From JAKEHA01 sp964560355 (GTDB lineage Bacteria; Krumholzibacteriota; Krumholzibacteriia; WVZY01; JAKEHA01), in NCBI GenBank assembly GCA_964560355.1, contig CAZLLI010000022.1, positions 1-37,330 on the forward strand: 37,330 bases of DNA. Direction: 5' to 3'. Position 1 is the stretch's first letter, and each line of letters opens with the position of its first letter. The notes below the pieces were generated by a model. The model saw nothing but the letters and a program-made list of their open reading frames with translations, was not told the DNA's origin and did no database searches. The translations under genes and the position numbers were made by a program. This document shows, piece after piece, positions 31,061 through 37,330 of this stretch.

Positions 31061-31114
31061 GGCGTTAGCCTCCCAGGGTACCGGTGCTATACGGTTGGCG
31101 GGATTTGCTGGCCT

Positions 31115-31144
31115 AGTGTAGCATCCGCTTGACGACCGCAGCAA
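31115..31144 (-). promoter_or_regulatory. Candidate promoter of the FG-GAP gene
   Basis: On the minus strand TTGCTG (31144-31139), an 18-base spacer and TACACT (31120-31115), about 55 bases before the start codon. The -35 is moderate. Confidence 0.35.
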
Positions 31145-31186
31145 CGCGATTCTCGCTGTCCGCGGCGTCCGCATCATTATTTCTGC

Positions 31187-31864
31187 ATGGACCGTATCGA
31201 CCGTTTTTCATTCAACTGGCGCGCGTTGGAGAGCAACAACCGCTGGGTGCGACGCATGCTACCGCTCGTGCGCGGGCGCGTGCTCGACTTGGGGTGCGGC
31301 ACCGCTCCCTATCGCGACGATCTTCTTTCGGCGGGAGCGAGCTACGTCGGCGTCGACTGGCCGTCGACCATGCACGACACCACCCGCGTCGACGTGTTCG
31401 CCGACCTCTCCGCGCCGCTCCCGTTTCGCGACCACTCTGCCGATACCGTCACCGTGTTCAAGGTGCTCGAGCATTTGCGCGAGCCCGCCGCGTTCCTGCG
31501 CGAATGCGCGCGCGTCGCGCGCCCGGGCGCCCACGTCCTCATTTTGGTGCCGTTCCTGCACCAGGTGCACGAAGCCCCGCACGACTACTTTCGCTACACG
31601 CGCTACGGACTCGAGCACTTGCTGACGCAGGCGGGCTTCGAAGGCGTGGCGGTGTTCGAGAAGAGCGGATTCCACGAGATGGCGGTGCTCAAGTGGAACT
31701 ACCACACGCGACGCTACGCGCGCGGCCCGCTCAAGTGGGCGCTGGTGCCGGCGTGGTGGTTGGGGCAGGCGGTGGCACCGATTCTCGACCGCCTATTTCC
31801 GCACCCCGAGATGACCTCGAGCTACGCCGCGCACGCGCGCACGCCGGCGCGCACGGCCGCCTAA
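31187..31864 (+). CDS. Class I SAM-dependent methyltransferase
   Basis: This 225-aa enzyme has the SAM-binding motif I RVLDLGCGTAPYRDDLL (31-47), motif II YVGVDWPS (53-60), and the acidic segment VDVFADLSAPLPFRDHSADTVTVFKVLEHLREPAAFLRE (69-107), the standard Methyltransf_11 pattern. VLILVPFLHQVHEAPHDYFRYTRYGLEHLL follows, as in methyltransferases of glycan clusters. It starts the second plus-strand block, four bases before the flippase gene. Its substrate is unknown; by context a sugar or lipid-linked glycan. The C-terminal 20 residues are Ala/Arg-rich and probably disordered. Confidence 0.88.
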   Translation: MDRIDRFSFNWRALESNNRWVRRMLPLVRGRVLDLGCGTAPYRDDLLSAGASYVGVDWPSTMHDTTRVDVFADLSAPLPFRDHSADTVTVFKVLEHLREPAAFLRECARVARPGAHVLILVPFLHQVHEAPHDYFRYTRYGLEHLLTQAGFEGVAVFEKSGFHEMAVLKWNYHTRRYARGPLKWALVPAWWLGQAVAPILDRLFPHPEMTSSYAAHARTPARTAA

Positions 31865-31867
31865 GCG

Positions 31868-33328
31868 ATGTCGCACGACGTCGACATGAAGCACCTGCGC
31901 CGACGCGCCACCTCCGGCGCGCGCTGGACCGCCACCGCGACGGGCGCGAAGATCCTGTTCCAGTTCGTCCAGCTCGCGATTCTCGCGCGCCTGCTCAAGG
32001 TCGAAGATTTCGGGTTGATGGCGATCGCCAACGTGGTGCTCGCGTTCGCGGTCACCTTCGCCGACGCCGGGGTGAGCAACGCGATCATTCACTTCCGCGA
32101 CGCCAAGCGCGAAGAATTGTCGAGCCTGTACTGGCTGAACGTGCTGGGCGGCGTCGTCATCTTCGGGCTGATGTGGTTCGCGTCACCGTTCATCGCGCGC
32201 TTCTACCACCAAGTCACGTTGACGCCGGTGTTGCGCGCGGCGTCCACCATCTTCATCGTGGGGCCGCTGGGGCAGCAGTTCCAGGTGCTGTTCGAGCGCG
32301 ACCTGCGCTTCCGCCGCCTCGCCATGATCGAGATGACGTCGCTCGCGGTGAGCTCGGGGGTCGGCATCGGGCTCGCGTTGGGGGGCTTCGGCGTGTGGTC
32401 GCTGGTGTGGGCGTCGGTGCTGGGGAGCGCGCTGAAGTCGCTCGCGCTCGCCATCCTCGGGTGGTCGCACTGGCGTCCCATGCTGCGCTTCGTGCCGCGC
32501 GAGTGCAAACGCTTCCTGCACTTCGGGGCGTTCCAGATGGGCGAGCGCACCGCCAACCTCGCGGGCCAGCACCTCGACAAGCTCGTGATCGGCTACTTAA
32601 TGGGGCCGGGGCCGCTCGGGTACTACGAGCTCGCGTACCGCTTCGTCGCGCGGCCGTATCAAATTATCAATGCGCTGTTCACGCGCGTCGCGTTCCCGGT
32701 CTTCTCGGCGGTGCAGACCGACCGCAACCGCCTGCGCAAGGGTTACCTCGAGCTGATCGAAGGCTTGGGCGCGGTGACGATTCCGGTCTACCTCGCCATC
32801 TTCGCGCTGGCGGGGCCGATGGTGGGCGTGCAGCTGGGCCCGCGTTACGAGACCACGATCGGCCTCTTGCAGATCCTGTGGATCGTCGGACTCACGTTCT
32901 CGATCGTGAGTCCCGCGGGCGCGCTCCTGCTCGCGTGCGGGCGCGCCGACATCGGCTTCTACGTCAACCTCACGCGCACGCTGCTCATCACGGTCGGGGT
33001 GTGGATCGGGTCGCACTGGGGGCTGGTCGGCATCGCGTGGTCGCTGGTCATCGTCGTGGTGGTGGTGATGTTCCCGATCCAGGCCTACATTCGCTGGCTG
33101 TTGGTCGGCATGGGGTGGGGCGAATTCATCTCGCGCTTGGCGCCGTTCTTCGCGGCGGGCGCGGTGGCGTCGGCGGCGTGCGTGGCGTCGCACCGCCTCT
33201 TGCCGTGGCCCAGCGACTTGGTCGAACTGGGCGTGATGGCGCCCGTGTTCGGCGCGATCTACTTCGGGCTCTTGTGGTGGCGCGCGCGACCCCGCGTCGA
33301 GCGCATCATTCGACTCGCGCGCTCGTAG
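31868..33328 (+). CDS. Wzx-type polysaccharide flippase (MOP superfamily)
   Basis: This 486-aa inner-membrane protein is predicted to have about 12-14 helices and should move a lipid-linked oligosaccharide across the membrane. The start SGARWTATATGAKILFQFVQLAILARLLKVEDFGLMAIANVVLAF is the classic opening of the lipopolysaccharide biosynthesis branch (Polysacc_synt_3, WzxC-like), with LARLL-x-x-x-D-F-G. LGGFGVWSLVWASVLGSALKSL and YYELAYRFVARPYQIINALFTRVAFPVFS (with the conserved Y-R) are also typical. The ATG is four bases after the methyltransferase stop. Together with the GT4, aminotransferase and sulfotransferase genes it indicates a complete surface-glycan locus, though I see no polymerase. 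Confidence 0.9.
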   Translation: MSHDVDMKHLRRRATSGARWTATATGAKILFQFVQLAILARLLKVEDFGLMAIANVVLAFAVTFADAGVSNAIIHFRDAKREELSSLYWLNVLGGVVIFGLMWFASPFIARFYHQVTLTPVLRAASTIFIVGPLGQQFQVLFERDLRFRRLAMIEMTSLAVSSGVGIGLALGGFGVWSLVWASVLGSALKSLALAILGWSHWRPMLRFVPRECKRFLHFGAFQMGERTANLAGQHLDKLVIGYLMGPGPLGYYELAYRFVARPYQIINALFTRVAFPVFSAVQTDRNRLRKGYLELIEGLGAVTIPVYLAIFALAGPMVGVQLGPRYETTIGLLQILWIVGLTFSIVSPAGALLLACGRADIGFYVNLTRTLLITVGVWIGSHWGLVGIAWSLVIVVVVVMFPIQAYIRWLLVGMGWGEFISRLAPFFAAGAVASAACVASHRLLPWPSDLVELGVMAPVFGAIYFGLLWWRARPRVERIIRLARS

Positions 33329-33384
33329 CGCGTCGCTCCCAAGATTGCACGGGCGCTACGCCGCGTGATACTCTCCTCGTTCCT

Positions 33385-34560
33385 ATGAAAGACGCTCCCG
33401 TTCGTCCCAAGGACCGCTTCCTGGTCTTCGGGGCGCCGCAAATCGAACAAGCCGAAATCGACGAAGTCGTCCACTCGATCAAGAGCGGGTGGCTGGGCAC
33501 GGGGCCCAAGGTGGCGCGCTTCGAAGAGGACTTCAAGCGATACAAGGGCGCCGCGCACGCGGCCGCGCTGTACTCGTGCACGGCGGCGCTCCACCTCGCG
33601 ATGGTCGCGTCCGGGGTGGGCGAGGGCGACGAAGTCATCACCACGCCGATGACGTTCTGCGCGTCGGTGAACGCGATCATTCATACCGGGGCCACCCCGG
33701 TTCTCGCCGACGTCGACCCCCGGACCATGAACATCGACCCCGCGCGCATCGCGGAGAAGATCACGCCGCGCACGCGCGCCATCATGCCGGTGCACTTCGC
33801 GGGGCGCGCGTGCGAGATGGATGCCATCATGGCGCTCGCGAAGAGCAACAACCTGATGGTGATCGAGGACTGCGCGCACGCCATCGAGACGCGGTACCAC
33901 GGCCGCGAGGCGGGGTTGTTCGGCGACATCGGGTGCTTCAGCTTCTACGTGACCAAGAACGTCATCACCGGCGAAGGCGGCATGGTGCTGACGCGCGACG
34001 AAGCGCTGGCCGCGCGCATCAAGGTGCTGGCGCTCCACGGCATGAGCAAGGACGCGTGGAAGCGCTTCAGCGACTCGGGCTGGGTGCACTACCAAGTGAT
34101 CGAGGCGGGCTTCAAGTACAACATGATGGACATCCAGGCCGCGATCGGGATCCATCAATTGCAGCGCGTCGAAAAGAACTGGGAGCGACGCCGCGAGATT
34201 TGGAATCGCTACAACGAGGCGTTCGCGAAGCTGCCGATCGGGCTTCCCGCCGACCCCGAGCCGGACACACGCCACGCGTTCCACCTCTACACCATCATGG
34301 TGGACGAGAAGCGGTGCGGGATTCCTCGCGATGCATTCCTTTCCGCGATTCAGGCCCAGGGAATCGGCGTCGGCGTGCACTACGTGAGCATCCCCGAGCA
34401 CCCGTACTACCAGAAAACGTTCGCGTGGAAGACCGAGCAGTACCCGCACGCGACCAAGATCGGTCGCGAGACGGTGAGCCTCCCTATCGGGCCCAGGCTT
34501 TCCGACGCCGACGTCGCCGACGTCATCGAGGGCGTGCGCCGCGTGCTCGCATCCGCATGA
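33385..34560 (+). CDS. DegT/DnrJ/EryC1 aminotransferase (nucleotide-sugar type)
   Basis: This 391-aa PLP enzyme matches sugar aminotransferases closely. Motifs: LVFGAPQIEQAEIDEVVHSIKSGWLGTGPKVARFEEDF at the start, AAALYSCTAALHLAMVASGV, GDEVITTPMTFCASVNAI, ATPVLADVDPRTMNIDPARI, LMVIEDCAHAIETRYHGR (PLP-binding Asp), and CFSFYVTKNVITGEGGMVL with K191 as Schiff-base Lys. The YNMMDIQAAIGIHQLQ segment is also standard. It likely makes a 4-amino or 3-amino sugar on UDP/dTDP for the glycan. The longer open frame upstream lies within the flippase gene and is ignored. A TGATACT element at 33366-33372 could be a -10 giving a very short leader. The hydroxy-acid oxidase gene follows after ten bases. Confidence 0.92.
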   Translation: MKDAPVRPKDRFLVFGAPQIEQAEIDEVVHSIKSGWLGTGPKVARFEEDFKRYKGAAHAAALYSCTAALHLAMVASGVGEGDEVITTPMTFCASVNAIIHTGATPVLADVDPRTMNIDPARIAEKITPRTRAIMPVHFAGRACEMDAIMALAKSNNLMVIEDCAHAIETRYHGREAGLFGDIGCFSFYVTKNVITGEGGMVLTRDEALAARIKVLALHGMSKDAWKRFSDSGWVHYQVIEAGFKYNMMDIQAAIGIHQLQRVEKNWERRREIWNRYNEAFAKLPIGLPADPEPDTRHAFHLYTIMVDEKRCGIPRDAFLSAIQAQGIGVGVHYVSIPEHPYYQKTFAWKTEQYPHATKIGRETVSLPIGPRLSDADVADVIEGVRRVLASA

Positions 34561-34570
34561 TCGCCGCGCC

Positions 34571-35656
<1,086 letters not shown>

Positions 35657-35658
35657 CC

Positions 35659-36543
35659 ATGGTCGCCAAGTCGCTGCACGCGCTCTTGCACACCATCGTC
35701 GACTACGCGGGGCTATTTCCACCCGCGTCGCTCACCATGGACGCGGCGGTCGCGAATTACGCCGCGTATCGACGCGACGCGCACGCCTGGATGCTGGGGC
35801 GCTTCGTGGTGCCGGTCGCGCGCCTCGACGAGTTGACGAACGCCGCGCACGCGGCGTGGAGGAACAACCACCCCTGGCGCCTGTCCGCGCTCATCGGAGA
35901 GGACCTGGCGGGCGACGTGGAACGGATCGTGGCCTACAACCACGCGGCGCGCGGCGCCATCGTGGACGCGGTCGAAGTGAAGGCGGCGAGCGTCGAGGCC
36001 ATCGCACGCATCGCGTCGACGGTGCCGCGCGAGATCAAGACCTACGTCGAGATTCCGGTCGCCCAAGACCCGCGCGCGCTCATCGCCGCGATCGCGGCGT
36101 CTAAGCTGCGCGCCAAGATTCGCACGGGCGGCGTCACCGCGGACGCGTTTCCGCCCGCGGACGAGGTCGCGCGCTTCATCCGCGAGTGCTACACCGTCGG
36201 CGCGGGCTTCAAGGCGACGGCCGGTCTCCATCACCCGCTGCCCGGCGAGCGCGCGCTCACCTACGCGCCGGATGCGCCGCGCGGCGTCATGCACGGCTTC
36301 ATGAACGTGTTCTTGGCCGCGACATTCCAGTACAATGGCCTCACGCGCGCCGACGCCATTATTATAATGAGCGCGCCGGCGCTCGACGGCGTCGCCTTCG
36401 ACGACGACGGGGTGGCGTGGCGCGACTACCGGGTCTCGCTCGGCGAGATCGCGACCGTGCGGCGGCGCTTCGCGGTCGCATTCGGGTCGTGCTCGTTCCG
36501 CGAGCCCGTCGATGACCTCATCCAGCTAGGACTGCTCACATGA
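35659..36543 (+). CDS. Conserved protein of unknown function linked to fumarylacetoacetase
   Basis: This 294-aa soluble protein starts at ATG 35659, two bases after the oxidase stop, and its own stop overlaps the next start (ATGA). It begins IVDYAGLFPPASLTMDAAVANYAAYR, then WMLGRFVVPVARLDEL, an alpha/beta-looking region with EIKTYVEIPVAQDPRALI, KLRAKIRTGGVTADAFPPADEVARFI, and GAGFKATAGLHHPLP. The last segment resembles substrate-binding motifs of barrel enzymes (K-A-T-A-G-L-H-H). No signal peptide or membrane segment is present. I recall similar unnamed proteins beside fumarylacetoacetase genes in Gemmatimonadota and Acidobacteriota, but no established role. By linkage it may serve tyrosine breakdown; that is inference only. 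Confidence 0.8.
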   Translation: MVAKSLHALLHTIVDYAGLFPPASLTMDAAVANYAAYRRDAHAWMLGRFVVPVARLDELTNAAHAAWRNNHPWRLSALIGEDLAGDVERIVAYNHAARGAIVDAVEVKAASVEAIARIASTVPREIKTYVEIPVAQDPRALIAAIAASKLRAKIRTGGVTADAFPPADEVARFIRECYTVGAGFKATAGLHHPLPGERALTYAPDAPRGVMHGFMNVFLAATFQYNGLTRADAIIIMSAPALDGVAFDDDGVAWRDYRVSLGEIATVRRRFAVAFGSCSFREPVDDLIQLGLLT

Positions 36544-37330
36544 CGATGCGTTCTTGGGTCGACTCCGCGCAGGCGGCGAACTGCGACTTCACCATCCACA
36601 ACTTGCCGTTCGGCGTGTTTCGCGACTGGGAAGGCGACGACGCCCCCCGCGTCGGCGTCGCTATCGGCGACCGCGTGCTCGACGTGTCGGCGCTGCGGGC
36701 GTCGCTCTTCACGGGACTCGCCAAGCGCGCGGCGGAAGCGTGCGCGGAGCCAAGCCTCAACGCGCTCATGGTGCTGGGGACGGAATACACGCGCGCACTG
36801 CGCGCGCGTTTGATCGAACTTCTCGACGCCTCCCACGCCGACATTGAGACCAATAAGAAGACGGTTCAACCTGCCTTGGTCCCGATGAATGACGCCGAGA
36901 TGCTGCTCCCAGTCCACATCGGCGACTACACCGACTTCTACGCGTCGGTCTATCACGCCACCAACGTCGGGATGATGTTCCGCCCCGACACGCCGCTACT
37001 CCCGAACTACAAGCACATTCCCGTCGGCTACCACGGGCGCGCGTCGTCGATCGTCGCGAGCGGAGCGCCGGTGAAGCGCCCGCACGGGCAAACCAAGGCC
37101 GACGACGCCCCCGAGCCTTCCTTCGGACCCACCCAGATGCTCGACTACGAGCTCGAGATGGGCGCGTTCATCGCCGGAGGCAACGCGCTCGGCGAACCGA
37201 TTCGCATCGCGGAGGCGCGCCGTCATCTCTTCGGGATGTGCCTCGTGAACGATTGGTCGGCGCGCGACATCCAGCGCTGGGAGTACCAGCCGCTGGGACC
37301 GTTCCTCGCCAAGAACTTCGCCACCACCAT
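36540..37330 (+). CDS. fahA: Fumarylacetoacetase, 3'-truncated by the window end
   Basis: This is the final enzyme of tyrosine/homogentisate breakdown, which splits 4-fumarylacetoacetate into fumarate and acetoacetate. The frame starts at ATG 36540 (ATGA overlap with the upstream stop; another ATG lies at 36546) and is open to the last base, giving 263 residues of an expected ~420. It has the N-terminal FAH domain (FTIHNLPFGVF) and the catalytic region PVHIGDYTDFYASVYHATNVGMMFRP, with D132 (metal) and H139 (general base) seven apart as in mouse FAH D126/H133. Next are HIPVGYHGRASSIV, GPTQMLDYELEMG and LVNDWSARDIQRWEYQPLGPFL. The family call is firm; the C-terminus lies beyond the window. Confidence 0.95.
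   Translation, partial: MTMRSWVDSAQAANCDFTIHNLPFGVFRDWEGDDAPRVGVAIGDRVLDVSALRASLFTGLAKRAAEACAEPSLNALMVLGTEYTRALRARLIELLDASHADIETNKKTVQPALVPMNDAEMLLPVHIGDYTDFYASVYHATNVGMMFRPDTPLLPNYKHIPVGYHGRASSIVASGAPVKRPHGQTKADDAPEPSFGPTQMLDYELEMGAFIAGGNALGEPIRIAEARRHLFGMCLVNDWSARDIQRWEYQPLGPFLAKNFATT

Noticed and set aside
31129..31186. TTGACG at 31129 as the -35 of the methyltransferase gene.
   Set aside because: No acceptable -10 lies 16-18 bases downstream. A CATTAT nearer the ATG lacks a matching -35, so I left this promoter uncalled.

Overview
The window is G+C-rich, densely coded bacterial chromosome. It probably comes from an FCB-superphylum or candidate-phylum lineage close to Eisenbacteria or Krumholzibacteriota. 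I base this on several secreted proteins with FlgD-like / type-A C-terminal domains (PNPF...WDGRD...GTY), a gingipain-type C25 peptidase, 'choice-of-anchor' proteins, an FG-GAP protein, and TTGACA / TAxxxT promoters. The lineage call is inference; no rRNA or marker set is present.

Layout. 1-1.7 kb: end of ruvX, mltG, a tiny membrane protein and tRNA-Val. 2.0-5.1 kb: four small exported proteins. Three of them end in the same 13-residue tail, ESKTWGG(V/I)KALYR, and are separated by clear hairpins and terminators. 5.2-9.4 kb: a 1384-aa C25 cysteine peptidase. 9.5-17.6 kb: a tightly packed seven-gene operon for peptidoglycan recycling: murQ, a sugar-binding lipoprotein, two permeases, anmK, a SpoIID-type protein and a NagZ-type GH3. 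17.66 kb: tRNA-Asp, whose 3' end is duplicated 1.54 kb downstream. The repeats bracket a small insert holding only two genes: a predicted winged-helix protein, and a protein with a HEPN-like R-x6-H motif plus a winged helix. 19.4-20.2 kb: a DUF2975 membrane protein with its YozG-type regulator. 20.4-24.8 kb: exported proteins (an 81-aa Cys protein coupled to a beta-propeller protein, a choice-of-anchor-B protein, a DUF5666/SdrD-like lipoprotein). 25.0-34.6 kb: a surface-glycan locus (glycosyltransferase, two DegT aminotransferases, sulfotransferase, methyltransferase, flippase), interrupted by a minus-strand FG-GAP protein. 34.6 kb to the end: an alpha-hydroxy-acid oxidase, a conserved unknown protein and a truncated fumarylacetoacetase, suggesting aromatic amino-acid catabolism.

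How the genes fit together. The recycling operon describes a full route from wall lysis outside the membrane, through import, to GlcNAc-6-phosphate inside; only the transporter ATPase is missing. The two observations most worth following are the shared C-terminal tail, which is conserved in protein but scrambled in codons and lies beside a C25 peptidase, and the integrase-less two-gene insert in tRNA-Asp, which looks like a compact defence-type cargo.
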